This document shows, one piece after another, positions 1 through 9,140 of a stretch of 64,000 nucleotides of DNA. A model generated the notes under the pieces. It did not search any database, was not told the origin of the DNA, and was given only the letters and a program-made list of their open reading frames with translations. The position numbers were made by a program, and so were the translations under genes. Origin of the DNA: Roseiarcus sp963822215 (GTDB lineage Bacteria; Pseudomonadota; Alphaproteobacteria; Rhizobiales; Beijerinckiaceae); NCBI GenBank assembly GCA_963822215.1, contig CAWGGX010000008.1:248001-312000 (forward strand), in the 5' to 3' direction. Each line of letters begins with the position of its first letter. Positions within the stretch are counted from its first letter, which is position 1.

Positions 1-1
1 C

Positions 2-100
2 GACCGGGAGCGCGAGCGCGCCTGGGGATTCGGCTGCGGCGCATGCCCCGCCTGCCGGCTGCGCGCCGAGGGATGGCTGCGCTATCGCGCCGGCGCATGA
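2..100 (+). CDS. queC: QueC C-terminal end (7-cyano-7-deazaguanine synthase), partial
   Basis: Only the last 32 codons are in the window; the reading frame is open to the left edge and stops with TGA at 98-100. The tail contains a cysteine cluster GCGACPAC followed by RLRAEGW, which is how QueC proteins end: the last cysteines of a zinc site, then RLR.KGF-like residues. QueC makes preQ0 for queuosine-modified tRNA in the cytoplasm. The call rests on this short motif alone, so it is family-level recognition rather than full-length evidence. Confidence 0.6.
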   Translation, partial: DRERERAWGFGCGACPACRLRAEGWLRYRAGA

Positions 101-132
101 GGGGCGAAGCCGGACGTCGATCCGCCTCGTCT

Positions 133-151
133 CCCCGGTCTTTCACCGGGG
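133..151. terminator. Hairpin between queC and the cobW-like gene
   Basis: Perfect 6 bp stem (CCCCGG / CCGGGG) with a 7-base loop, lying 33 bases after the queC stop. There is no T-run after it, so termination is only one possibility. Confidence 0.25.
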
Positions 152-269
152 TGGAGCGTATGTCGGGTTCGGCGGGGGAGGCTCGCGAGGGCGGCAGGGG
201 CCCTACCGCGCCCGGTCTCTCCGTCCTATATGACGGGCTGACCCCCATTTCTCTTGAGGAGACGAACGC

Positions 270-1295
270 GTGAGCGAGGCCCTCGAAGGCGAGAAGATTC
301 CTGTCACCGTCCTCACCGGCTACCTCGGGGCCGGCAAGACGACGCTGCTCAACCGCATCTTGAGCGAGCCGCACGGCAAGCGCTACGCCGTGGTCGTCAA
401 CGAGTTCGGCGAGATCGGCATCGATAACGAGCTCGTCATCGGCGCCGACGAGGAAGTGTTCGAGATGAACAACGGCTGCATCTGCTGCACCGTGCGCGGC
501 GATCTCATCCGCATCATCGAGGGTCTGATGCGGCGCAAGGGCAGGTTCGACGCGATCATCGTCGAGACGACCGGGCTTGCCGATCCGGCGCCCGTGGCGC
601 AGACCTTTTTCGTCGACGAGGACGTGCAGAAGGCGGCGCGGCTCGACGCGGTGGTCACCGTCGCCGACGCCAAGTGGCTCGCCGCGCGGCTGCGCGACGC
701 GCCAGAGGCGAAGAACCAGATCGCCTTCGCCGACGTCATCGTCATCAACAAGACCGATCTCGTGAGCCCGGCCGAGTTGCGTGAGGTCGAGGCCCGTATC
801 CGCGCGATCAACCCCTATGCGGCGCTGCACCGCGCGCAGAACTGCGACGTCCCGCTTGTTGACGTGCTGGAGCGGCGCGCGTTCGATCTCGACCGCATCC
901 TCGACATCGAGCCGGAATTCCTCACCGCCGAGGAGCACGACCACGATCATGATCATGGCCCCGCGCACGAGCATCACGGCCTCAAGCACTACCACGACGA
1001 GGACATGCAGTCGGTGTCGATCAGGCTCGACGGCGAGGTCGATCCGGCCAAGTTCATGCCCTGGATCAATCGCCTTACCCAGGAGCAGGGCTTAAACATC
1101 CTGCGCTGCAAGGGCATCGTGGCGATGAAGAACAATTCCAAGCGCTTCGTCTTTCAGGGCGTGCACATGATGCTCGACGGCGATTCGCAGCGCGAGTGGC
1201 GGCCCGACGAGAAGCGGGAGTCCAAAGTCGTGTTCATCGGCCGCAACCTCGAGGAAGAGGACATCCGCAAAGGCTTCCTGGCCTGCGCAGCTTGA
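270..1295 (+). CDS. CobW/COG0523 family GTPase, metal chaperone
   Basis: A 341-residue G3E-family GTPase. Walker A GYLGAGKTT lies at residues 17-25, the metal-binding CxCC motif (C70, C72, C73) follows, and NKTD for guanine binding is near residue 161. A histidine-rich stretch at about 220-245 (repeated HDHDHDH and HEHH) suggests zinc or another divalent metal as cargo. The C-terminal CobW domain is present. The GTG start at 270 follows a GAGGAG ribosome binding site at 255-260. The WD40 gene starts 16 bases after its stop, a pairing I recall from rhizobial genomes where such genes are linked to zinc limitation. Role inferred: GTP-dependent delivery of zinc to target enzymes; cobalamin-related cobalt handling is the alternative. 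Confidence 0.85.
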   Translation: MSEALEGEKIPVTVLTGYLGAGKTTLLNRILSEPHGKRYAVVVNEFGEIGIDNELVIGADEEVFEMNNGCICCTVRGDLIRIIEGLMRRKGRFDAIIVETTGLADPAPVAQTFFVDEDVQKAARLDAVVTVADAKWLAARLRDAPEAKNQIAFADVIVINKTDLVSPAELREVEARIRAINPYAALHRAQNCDVPLVDVLERRAFDLDRILDIEPEFLTAEEHDHDHDHGPAHEHHGLKHYHDEDMQSVSIRLDGEVDPAKFMPWINRLTQEQGLNILRCKGIVAMKNNSKRFVFQGVHMMLDGDSQREWRPDEKRESKVVFIGRNLEEEDIRKGFLACAA

Positions 1296-1311
1296 TCCCG
1301 CGCGTCCGACG

Positions 1312-2313
1312 ATGAGCGACGCTCAGACCACGACCTCGCTGACCGAGCGCCTCAGCGCCTTCGACGCCGGCGCTCAGGTTGTCGCGGCCGCCTTTCTCGG
1401 CCAGGCGCCGGCGCTGGCGCTCGCTGACGGCTCGGTCCTCGTCGGCGAGCCCGAGGCGCAAAAGCGCGTCGCCGCGCACCCGGACGCGGCGATCCTCGCC
1501 GCGGCCTCCGACGACAAGACGCTGCTCACCGGCGGCGACGACGGGCGCGTGACGGCGATCCAGGCTGACGGAGAGGCCCGGGAGATCGTCGACGAAAAGG
1601 GCCGCTGGATCGACGCGCTCGCCTTGCGCGGCGGGAATTACGCCTGGAGCGCCGGCAAGGCGGTCAGGGCGCGCGACGAGGCAGGCGTCGTCAAGACCTG
1701 GAATGCGCCTTCGAGCGTGCGGGGGCTGGCCTTCCAGCCCAAGGGCTATCGTCTGGCGGCGACACATTACAACGGAGCGACGCTCTGGTTCCCGAAGGTC
1801 GAGGGGGCGCCGCAGACGCTCATGTGGAAGGGCGCCCATCTCGACGCGACCTTCTCGCCCGATGGGCGCTTCCTCGTCACCTCGATGCAGGAGAACGCGC
1901 TGCATGGCTGGCGGCTCGTCGATTCGCGCGACATGCGGATGACGGGCTACCCCGGCAAGACGCGGTCGCTCGCATGGTCGCACGACGGGAATTGGCTGGC
2001 GACGTCGGGGGCGGAGGCCGCCGTGGTCTGGCCCTTCAAGGACAAGGACGGCCCGATGGGCAAGGCGCCGCGCGAATGCGGCGTCCGCGAGGCGCGCGTG
2101 ACCAAGGTCGCCTTTCACCCGCGCGCGCTGGTGCTCGCCATCGGCTACGCGGACGGCCTTGTGCTGCTCTGCCGGCTTGCCGACGCCGCGGAAATCCTGG
2201 TCCGCCGTCCGGGCGGAGGGCCGGTCGGCGCGCTCGCGTGGAGTTCGGACGGCGCGCGCCTCCTCATTGGCCTCGACTCCGGCGAGGCCGCACTTCTCAA
2301 CCTGCCGGGCTGA
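1312..2313 (+). CDS. WD40 repeat domain-containing protein
   Basis: A 333-residue protein with no signal peptide, built from repeated beta-propeller blades. WD-like repeat ends such as LAWSHDGNWLATSG and LAWSSDGARLLIG are visible about every 40 residues. It starts 16 bases after the CobW-family GTPase and is probably co-transcribed with it. WD40 proteins of this length act as scaffolds; no catalytic residues are visible. A role with the neighbouring metal chaperone is inference from adjacency only. Confidence 0.8.
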   Translation: MSDAQTTTSLTERLSAFDAGAQVVAAAFLGQAPALALADGSVLVGEPEAQKRVAAHPDAAILAAASDDKTLLTGGDDGRVTAIQADGEAREIVDEKGRWIDALALRGGNYAWSAGKAVRARDEAGVVKTWNAPSSVRGLAFQPKGYRLAATHYNGATLWFPKVEGAPQTLMWKGAHLDATFSPDGRFLVTSMQENALHGWRLVDSRDMRMTGYPGKTRSLAWSHDGNWLATSGAEAAVVWPFKDKDGPMGKAPRECGVREARVTKVAFHPRALVLAIGYADGLVLLCRLADAAEILVRRPGGGPVGALAWSSDGARLLIGLDSGEAALLNLPG

Positions 2314-2448
2314 TGGTCTTTCAAAGCTGGGCCGCGCCGATCTCGTCGCCTTCGGCCGCTGGTTCGCGCTCGCGGGCGCAAAGCGCTTGCCAGCCGGCGC
2401 CGGACGTCCGAATTTCCGCACTCCACAAGTGGGGCGGCCGCAGGCGCC

Positions 2449-4773
2449 ATGAGCAAGGCTTTCATCGGAGTGGACGTCGGCACAGGCAGCGCCCGCGCCG
2501 GCGCGTTCGACGCCGCGGGCCGACTGCTTGCGAGCGCGAAGCGGCCAATCGCCATATGGCGAGAGCCCGGCGACGTCGTCGAGCAATCCACCGCCGACAT
2601 CTGGCGCGCGACGACAGAGGCGGTTCGCGAGGCGGTCGAGACGAGCGGTTTTCCGCCCAACGCCTTCGCCGGCGTCGGCTTCGCCGCCACCTGCTCGCTG
2701 GTCGCGCTCGACGCCGCGCTCTCCCCGCTGTCGATCAACCGCGGCGACGCTCCGGAGCGCGACGTGATGGCGTGGATGGACCATCGGGCGGACGAGGACG
2801 CCAAGCGCATCAACGCCGGCGGCCACGAGGTTCTGCGCTATGTCGGGGGCGCATTGTCGCCCGAGATGCAGACGCCGAAGCTCGCCTGGCTCAGGCGGAC
2901 GAAGCCGGAGACCTTTGCCCGCGCGGCGCATTTCCTGGGCCTGACCGACTACCTTTCCTTCCGCGCGACCGGCTCGCTTGCGCGCTCGCTCTGCTCGGTC
3001 GTGTGCAAGTTCGGCTATCTGGCGCACGAACGGCGCTGGCCCGGCGAATTCCTCGACAGCGTGGGCTTGAGCAGCCTTGCCGCCAACCGCTTCGCCCGTC
3101 TCGGCGCCGAGATTCTCACACCGGGAACGCGGCTCGGGAGCGGACTGACGTCCGAAGCCGCGGCGGCCATGGAGCTTGCCGAGGGCACGCCGGTCGGGGC
3201 CGGGCTCGTCGACGCGCACGCCGGCGCGCTCGCTTCGCTTTCCGCCAGCGATGAGGGCCGGCCCGGCGATCCGCGTCTCCGGCTCGCGCTCATCCTCGGC
3301 ACCTCGTCCAGCTGCCTTGCCGTATCGGACGAGCCTCGCTTTATCGACGCCGTCTGGGGACCGCACCTGTCGGGGCTCACTCCCGGCCTATGGCTGATGG
3401 ACGGCGGGCAGTCGGCGTTTGGAGCGGCGATCGATCGGCTCGTACGCATGCATCCGCTGTTCGGCGCGGTCGCGGCGCAAGGCTACGACGCGCTCGAGCG
3501 CGCAATCGAGGCGCGCGCAGGCGGCCTGTCCCGGTCGGCTTTCCTCGCCGATGCCCTGCACGTGTTGCCGTCGTTCATCGGCCAGCGGGCGCCGCTTGCG
3601 GACGCCGGAGCGCGCGGCGGCGTCGTCGGGCTCGACCTGCGTGAGGACATGGCCAGCCTCGAGGAGCTTTATGTTGCGGGCCTCTGCGGCCTTGCCTACG
3701 GGATCGCCGAAATCGTCGCGGTTTACGGTCGCGCCGGCTATGCCTTCGAGACGATCGTGGCGAGCGGCGGCGCGGCGCAGAGCCGCCTGGTGCGCCAGAT
3801 TGTCGCCGACGTCTGCGGCATGCCCGTCGCCTTGCTGCAAACGCCCGAGCCAGTGTTGCTCGGGTCGGCGATGATCGGCGCGGCCGCCTCGGGTAGCGCC
3901 ACCGTGACCTCGGCGATGGCGTCGATGTCGGCGCTCGGCGAGCGCGTTGGGCCGGCGCGCGGAGCCATCGCAGCCTTTCACGCCCGTAAACGCCGCGCCG
4001 CCGCTCTCTTCGCCCAAGCGGAGCGCGAGGCGCGTACGGCGATGCGCGCGGCGGGCTGGCCCGCGGTCGTCATTTTCGACTGCGACGGCGTTCTGGTCGA
4101 CAGCGAGCTCATCGCCCTCGGCGTCACCCGCCGCATGCTTGGCGAGGCCGGGCTGACGCTCAGCGACGCGGAGACGCGCGAGCGCTTCCTCGGCTTGCGC
4201 CAGGACAGCGTCCTTGAGCACATCGCATCGGAAATCGGCCGGCCGCTGCCGAAGGACTTCTCCGCCACGCTGGCGCTCGAGATTCTTGCGGCGTTCGAGC
4301 GCGAGCTGAAAGGCGTCGAGGGCGTGCGGCGGGCGGTCAACGGTCTGCACGCCCGCGTCTGCGTCGCTTCCTCGAGCGCGCCGCAGCGCCTGCGTTTCGC
4401 GCTGCGCGTGGCCGATTACGAATCCCTGTTCGCTCCGAACATCTTTTCCTCCGCCGACGTCGAGCGCGGCAAGCCGCACCCCGACCTCTTCCTGTTCGCA
4501 GCCGGCGCGATGAAGGCTCAGCCGGAGGATTGCCTGGTCATCGAGGACAGCGTCGCTGGCGTGACGGCCGCGCGCGCAGCGGGCATGACAGCGTTCGGCT
4601 TTGTTGGAGCGAGCCATTTCTCCGAGCCGGCGCAGGCTGCGGAATTGACCTCGGCCGGGGCTGCGCTCATTTTCAGCGACATGGCGCGGCTGCCGGAACT
4701 CGTCGCCGACTGGCTGTCGCCGGGGAGGGCGCAGGGAGCATCATGGCGCGCAGGGCGGATCACGACGGACTGA
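2449..4773 (+). CDS. FGGY pentulose kinase fused to HAD phosphatase
   Basis: A 774-residue two-domain protein. Residues 1 to about 525 are an FGGY carbohydrate kinase resembling D-ribulokinases: N-terminal GVDVGTGSARAG phosphate loop, then MQTPKLAWL and CSVVCKFGYL typical of the pentulose branch. Residues from about 540 form a HAD-superfamily hydrolase with FDCDGVLVDSE (nucleophile Asp), a serine-rich SSS motif, GKPHPDLF lysine and VIEDSVAGV. The in-frame ATG at 4042 could allow internal initiation of the HAD part, but there is no stop between the domains. Expected reaction is ATP-dependent phosphorylation of D-ribulose or a related pentulose made by the polyol dehydrogenases downstream. The HAD part may dephosphorylate a side product. 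The 3' end overlaps the SorC gene by 31 bases. Confidence 0.85.
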   Translation: MSKAFIGVDVGTGSARAGAFDAAGRLLASAKRPIAIWREPGDVVEQSTADIWRATTEAVREAVETSGFPPNAFAGVGFAATCSLVALDAALSPLSINRGDAPERDVMAWMDHRADEDAKRINAGGHEVLRYVGGALSPEMQTPKLAWLRRTKPETFARAAHFLGLTDYLSFRATGSLARSLCSVVCKFGYLAHERRWPGEFLDSVGLSSLAANRFARLGAEILTPGTRLGSGLTSEAAAAMELAEGTPVGAGLVDAHAGALASLSASDEGRPGDPRLRLALILGTSSSCLAVSDEPRFIDAVWGPHLSGLTPGLWLMDGGQSAFGAAIDRLVRMHPLFGAVAAQGYDALERAIEARAGGLSRSAFLADALHVLPSFIGQRAPLADAGARGGVVGLDLREDMASLEELYVAGLCGLAYGIAEIVAVYGRAGYAFETIVASGGAAQSRLVRQIVADVCGMPVALLQTPEPVLLGSAMIGAAASGSATVTSAMASMSALGERVGPARGAIAAFHARKRRAAALFAQAEREARTAMRAAGWPAVVIFDCDGVLVDSELIALGVTRRMLGEAGLTLSDAETRERFLGLRQDSVLEHIASEIGRPLPKDFSATLALEILAAFERELKGVEGVRRAVNGLHARVCVASSSAPQRLRFALRVADYESLFAPNIFSSADVERGKPHPDLFLFAAGAMKAQPEDCLVIEDSVAGVTAARAAGMTAFGFVGASHFSEPAQAAELTSAGAALIFSDMARLPELVADWLSPGRAQGASWRAGRITTD

Positions 4774-5699
4774 GACTGGATGAGGCGGCGCGCGCCGGCT
4801 GGCTCTATTACGTCGCCGGCAACACTCAGGACGAGATCGCGCGCAAGCTCGGCATCTCGCGCCAGGCGGCGCAGCGCCTCGTGTCGCTCGCGATCAGCGA
4901 ACGGCTGATCAAGGTGAGGCTCGACCATCCGATCGCCCGCTGCATGGAGCTCGCCGCAACCTTGAGGCTGCGCTACGACTTGCGCTTCTGCGACATCGCT
5001 CCGACCGACCCGGATTCGACCTCTTCGACGCTCGGCATCGCTCAGGCCGCGGCGGCCGAATTCGAGCGCTGGCTGAGACGGACAGAGCCGGCCATCATCG
5101 GCATCGGCACCGGCCGAACCATGCGCGCGGTCGCCGATCAGCTGCCGCCGATGGAATGCCCGCAGCACAAGCTGGTGGCGCTCGTCGGCACCGCCAAGAT
5201 CGACGGATCGGCCTCGTTCTACGACGTGATCATCCGCGCCTCCGACACCGTGCGCGCGCCCCATTACCCGATGCCGCTGCCGGTCGTGGCGCGCTCGGTC
5301 GAGGAGCGGGAGCTTCTGACCAGTCTCGCCTCGGTGAAAAGCCTGTTCGACCTCGCCGAGCGCACCGACGTGACCTTCGTCGGCGTCGGTTCGATCGGCA
5401 ATTCCTCGCCGCTGGTGCAGGACGGCATCATCACCCGTCAGGAGGCCGAGGCGATGCGCAACCTCGGCGCGGTCGGCGAGATCACGGGCTGGGCGTTCGA
5501 CGGCGCCGGCCGTGTTCTCAACGAAGGCGTAAATCTGCGCGTGGCCGGCGCGCCGCTCAGAAAAGCCGGGAATCGTCTGGTAATCGGCGTCGCGATGGGG
5601 CCGACGCGCCGCGCGCCGCTGCGGGCCGCGCTGACCGGGGGGCTGATTTCCGGCCTGGTGACGGACGAAGCGACGGCCGAGCACCTGTTGCAACGCTAG
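4743..5699 (+). CDS. SorC/DeoR-type sugar-binding transcriptional regulator
   Basis: 318 residues. An N-terminal helix-turn-helix (YYVAGNTQDEIARKLGISR, residues about 17-36) is followed by a sugar-phosphate-binding domain with GIGTGRT and GVGSIGNSS loops, the SorC family architecture. Start ATG 4743 lies inside the 3' end of the kinase gene, giving translational coupling. Its stop TAG at 5697-5699 is part of the CTAG target duplicated by the IS1182 insertion immediately downstream, so the protein is unchanged. By family and position it should control the polyol transport/dehydrogenase operon, with a phosphorylated or free polyol/ketose as effector. SmoC of rhizobial sorbitol/mannitol operons is the closest functional analogue. 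Confidence 0.85.
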   Translation: MARRADHDGLRLDEAARAGWLYYVAGNTQDEIARKLGISRQAAQRLVSLAISERLIKVRLDHPIARCMELAATLRLRYDLRFCDIAPTDPDSTSSTLGIAQAAAAEFERWLRRTEPAIIGIGTGRTMRAVADQLPPMECPQHKLVALVGTAKIDGSASFYDVIIRASDTVRAPHYPMPLPVVARSVEERELLTSLASVKSLFDLAERTDVTFVGVGSIGNSSPLVQDGIITRQEAEAMRNLGAVGEITGWAFDGAGRVLNEGVNLRVAGAPLRKAGNRLVIGVAMGPTRRAPLRAALTGGLISGLVTDEATAEHLLQR

Positions 5700-7337
5700 C
5701 AGCCTGTCGGACTTAACGCACCTTCGCTTTGGTGGTCGGGACAAACGTGGTTGGTGGGGGTAGAATCATGGTGTTGATTCTCGGGTATTAAACCGACGCG
5801 CATGGACAATTTCCGGACGATCGATCGGCAGACTGGGTATCTGCTGCCGCCTTCGGTGGACGAGTGGCTTCCGGAGAAGCATTTGGCGCGGTTCGTCGTC
5901 GAAGTGATCGACGGTCTCGACCTTGGCCGGATGAGCGGGGCGTATCGAGGCTCGGGGTCGGCTTCGTATCATCCCCGGATGTTGCTGGGCCTGCTGGTTT
6001 ACGGCTACGCGACGGGGGTGTTTTCGAGCCGGAAGCTCGAGCGGGCGACCTACAACTCGGTGGCGTTTCGGTTCATCGCGGCCAACGATCATCCCGACCA
6101 CGACACGATTGCGGCGTTTCGGCGGCGGTTCTTGAAGGAGATCGAGAAGCTGTTCGTCGAGGTTCTTCAGTTGGCGCGCGAGATGGGCGTTCTGAAGATG
6201 GGCACGATCGGACTGGACGGGACGAAGATCCACGCCAACGCCAGCCGGCACAGCGCGCTTTCCTACGAGCATGCCGGCAACCCCCGGGTCGAAGAGCCCG
6301 GGGGGAGGCGCAACTGAAGGCCGAGGTCGCCGATCTCATGGCCAAGGCGGAGGCTGCGGACAAGGCTGATATTCCCGATGGGATGTCGATCCCCGACGAA
6401 CTGGCGCGGCGCGAGGAGCGCCTGCGCAAGATCGCCGAGGCGCGCGCGACCATGGAGGCGCGGGCCAAGGAACGGCATGCGCGCGAGATGGCCGAGCACG
6501 AAGCCAAAGTGGCGGCACGCGAGGCGAAGATCGCGGCGACGGGCAAGAAGCCCGGGGGCAAGCCGCCGGCGCCGCCGACCGAAGGGCCGCTGCCGACCGA
6601 TCAGGTCAACCTGACGGACGCGGAGTCGCGCATCATGCCGGTGGCGGGCGGCGGCTTCGATCAGTGCTACAATGCGCAAGCCGCGGTCGCAGCGGGAAGT
6701 CTTCTGGTCGTGGCCGTCGATGTGGTTCAGGCGCCCAACGACAAGAACCAGGTCGAACCGATGCTGGAGAAGATCGGCGCGTTGCCCGAAGGCCTCGGCA
6801 AGGTCGACCATCTGCTGGCCGATACCGGTTATTTCAGCGCGGGCGCCGTGGCCGCCTGCGAAAAAGCCAGCGTCGAGCCGATGATCGCGATGGGCCGCCA
6901 GCCCCATCACCCGCCGCTGAGCGAGCGCTTCCAGAAGGCCCCGGCCGCGCCGGACGACCCGACGCCGGTCGAGGCGATGGCGCATCGGTTGAAGACGCCC
7001 GAGGGCCGAGCGCTCTACGCCTTGCGCAAGCAGACCCCGGAGCCGGTGTTCGGCATCATCAAATCCGCGCTCGGATTCCGTCAATTTTCCTTGCGCGGGC
7101 TCGAAAAGGTGCGCGGCGAGTGGAGCCTCGTGACCATGGCCTGGAATTTGAAGCGGATGTTCGTCCTCGCTCCGGCCTGACGGCGCGAAATGCTCCGGCG
7201 GGCAAGGCCGGGAGGCCCACGCAACGCCCACGCAGGCCCGACCGCAGCTGGTCCAGAGCCAAACCAGCCCATATGAACATCGCGTACCCCTCCATACCCG
7301 CAGTCGCCGTCCCAATAGTACTCAGTCCGACAGGTTG
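5700..7337 (+). mobile_element. IS1182-family insertion sequence
   Basis: A 1638 bp element. The terminal inverted repeats match at 13 of 14 bases (left CAGCCTGTCGGACT at 5700-5713; right complement CAACCTGTCGGACT at 7324-7337). It is flanked by identical CTAG at 5696-5699 and 7338-7341, a palindromic target I recall for this family. It separates the SorC gene from the transporter operon and carries one frameshifted transposase gene. Confidence 0.9.
5802..7180 (+). pseudogene. IS1182-family transposase, frameshifted
   Basis: The N-terminal part (5802-6317) has the IS1182/IS5-like start (RTIDRQTGYLLPPSVDEWLP) and the first catalytic aspartate region TIGLDGTKIHANAS. The remainder, ending at 7180, is in the -1 frame: a charged coiled region, then GGFDQCYNAQAAV, LADTGYFS and a C-terminal block with FGIIKSALGFRQFSLRG. 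The frame change lies at a run of six G at 6300-6305, inside an 8 bp perfect inverted repeat. Adding one G rejoins the frames (EPGGEAQLKAEV). It could be a sequencing error, a real mutation or programmed frameshifting. Confidence 0.85.
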
Positions 7338-7483
7338 CTAGCGCGGCGCGTGCCGCGAAAAGCAGGTTTTTAGTAAGGTGCGCCCCCGCCCGGCCAGGCG
7401 GCCAAAAAAGACCGATGTCCTTTGTTTTCATGACTTTGCGGCCGGCCGCGGGCGAATTTGTGCGGCGCAGCGACGATTCCTGG

Positions 7484-7536
7484 TTGACTCCGACATGCTA
7501 GTATGGTGAGTATTCGCCCGCTACCTTAGCAATTGC
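7484..7536 (+). promoter_or_regulatory. Putative promoter/operator of the polyol operon
   Basis: TTGACT at 7484-7489 is a good -35 box; the best -10 at 17-base spacing (TGAGTA, 7507-7512) is weak. An 8 bp palindrome GCAATTGC at 7529-7536, about 35 bases before the binding-protein start, is a candidate SorC operator. This is the only good promoter-like site between the IS element and the operon. Confidence 0.35.
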
Positions 7537-7571
7537 CCACTACGTGGCGTTGCTCATCGGAGGATACGTTC

Positions 7572-8885
7572 ATGAAGGTTCTCGTGAAGGCCCTGCTGGG
7601 GGCCGTCGCGCTCGCAAGTTTTGCGCTCCCCGCATATGCCGATACCACGCTAACCATCGCCACTGTTAACAATCCCGACATGGTCCGGATGCAGAAGCTG
7701 ACGGACGATTTCACCAAGGCCAATCCCGACATCAAGCTGAATTGGGTGACGCTCGAAGAGAACGTGCTGCGCCAGAAGGTGACGACCGACATCGCCACCA
7801 AGGGCGGTCAGTTCGACGTCCTGACCATCGGCACCTACGAGACGCCAATCTGGGCGAAGAAGGGCTGGCTGGTTCCGCTCGACAAGCTCAGTGCCGATTA
7901 CGACGTGGACGACCTTTTGCCGCCAATCCGCGCCGGCCTCTCGCTCGACGGAAAGCTGTACGCCGCGCCGTTCTACGGCGAGAGCTCGATGGTTATGTAT
8001 CGCACGGATTTGATGGACAAGGCCGGCCTCAAGATGCCCGAGAAGCCGACCTGGGCGTTCATCAAGGAAGCCGCCGACAAGATGACCGACAAGGCGGCCG
8101 GCGTGTATGGCATCTGCTTGCGCGGCAAGCCGGGCTGGGGCGAGAACATGGCGTTCCTGTCCGCGACGGCCAACTCCTTCGGCGCGCGATGGTTCGACGA
8201 GAAGTGGCAGCCCCAGTTCAACTCGCCCGAATGGAAGGCGACGCTCGACTATTACGTGCCGCTAATGAAGGCCGACGGCCCCCCGGGCGCCTCGTCAAAC
8301 GGCTTCAACGAGAACCTCTCTCTCTTTAACGACGGCAAGTGCGGCATGTGGATCGACGCCACGGTGGCAGCCTCCTTTGTGACCGGCAAGGACTCGAAGG
8401 TGGCCGACAAGGTCGGCTTCGCGCTCGCGCCGGACAATGGCCTCGGCAAGCGGGGCAACTGGCTATGGGCGTGGTCGCTGGCGGTGCCGGCGGGCTCGAA
8501 CAAGATCGACGCGGCGGAGAAGTTCATCTCATGGGCGACCAGCAAGCACTACGCCGATCTTGTCGCCGCCAAGGAGGGTTGGGCGAACGTTCCTCCCGGA
8601 ACGCGCACCTCGCTCTACAAGAATCCGGACTATCTGAAGGCGGCGCCGTTCGCGCAACCGACGATCAACTCGATCAATACAGCCGATCCGACCCATCCGA
8701 CCGTCAAGCCGGTCCCGTACACGGGCGTGCAGTTCGTGGCGATCCCAGAGTTCCAAGGCATCGCAACGGATGTCGGCCAGGACTTCTCGGCCGCGCTCGC
8801 CGGCACGATGAGCGTCGACGACGCGCTCGCCAAGGCCCAGGCGAGCACCGAGACGGCGATGAAGAAGGCGGGATACATCAAGTAA
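7572..8885 (+). CDS. smoE: Polyol ABC transporter substrate-binding protein (SmoE-like)
   Basis: 437 residues with a Sec signal peptide (MKVLVKALLGAVALASFALPAYA, cleavage after about residue 23), then an extracellular solute-binding protein family 1 fold. It captures the polyol in the periplasm for the two permeases downstream. Start ATG 7572 is preceded by CGGAGG; an upstream in-frame start at 7533 would disrupt the signal peptide. The substrate (sorbitol, mannitol or another polyol) is inferred from synteny with SmoEFGK plus mannitol dehydrogenase. A strong terminator-like hairpin follows, so it is probably made in excess over the membrane parts. Confidence 0.85.
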   Translation: MKVLVKALLGAVALASFALPAYADTTLTIATVNNPDMVRMQKLTDDFTKANPDIKLNWVTLEENVLRQKVTTDIATKGGQFDVLTIGTYETPIWAKKGWLVPLDKLSADYDVDDLLPPIRAGLSLDGKLYAAPFYGESSMVMYRTDLMDKAGLKMPEKPTWAFIKEAADKMTDKAAGVYGICLRGKPGWGENMAFLSATANSFGARWFDEKWQPQFNSPEWKATLDYYVPLMKADGPPGASSNGFNENLSLFNDGKCGMWIDATVAASFVTGKDSKVADKVGFALAPDNGLGKRGNWLWAWSLAVPAGSNKIDAAEKFISWATSKHYADLVAAKEGWANVPPGTRTSLYKNPDYLKAAPFAQPTINSINTADPTHPTVKPVPYTGVQFVAIPEFQGIATDVGQDFSAALAGTMSVDDALAKAQASTETAMKKAGYIK

Positions 8886-8952
8886 TCCGCGATCTGTTCG
8901 CCTTGCGGCGTACGCCGCGGGGCGTCCTCGGGGACGTCCTCCCGGTTCCCTT

Positions 8953-8979
8953 CCCTCCCCGCCCGCGGGGAGGGTTTTT
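8953..8979 (+). terminator. Hairpin attenuator/terminator after the binding-protein gene
   Basis: Perfect 10 bp GC-rich stem (CCCTCCCCGC at 8953-8962, GCGGGGAGGG at 8965-8974) followed by TTTTT at 8975-8979. It lies 67 bases after the binding-protein stop and 160 bases before the permease gene. Partial read-through would give high binding protein and lower permease levels. Confidence 0.8.
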
Positions 8980-9140
8980 CGGGCGGATTTTTCGAAATTC
9001 ACTGGCGTCGGGCGCTGCGAGGGGCGTGTCCGACGTTAGGGGCGGACATACCGCCGGCTGAGGCCGGGGCACTCTTCGTTCCAGCCTTATTCTAGCGTTC
9101 GGGAGAACGCACGCAGAAGAACAGCGGGAGGCCCTCAAGG

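Noticed and set aside
43..273. 76-codon open frame upstream of the cobW-like gene
   Set aside because: It overlaps the better-supported queC tail in another frame, has arginine-rich composition typical of a GC-rich shadow frame, and no ribosome binding site.
1234..3366. Very long minus-strand open frame (710 codons)
   Set aside because: It lies opposite the WD40 and kinase genes, is arginine/alanine-rich without any domain; an antisense artefact of high GC.
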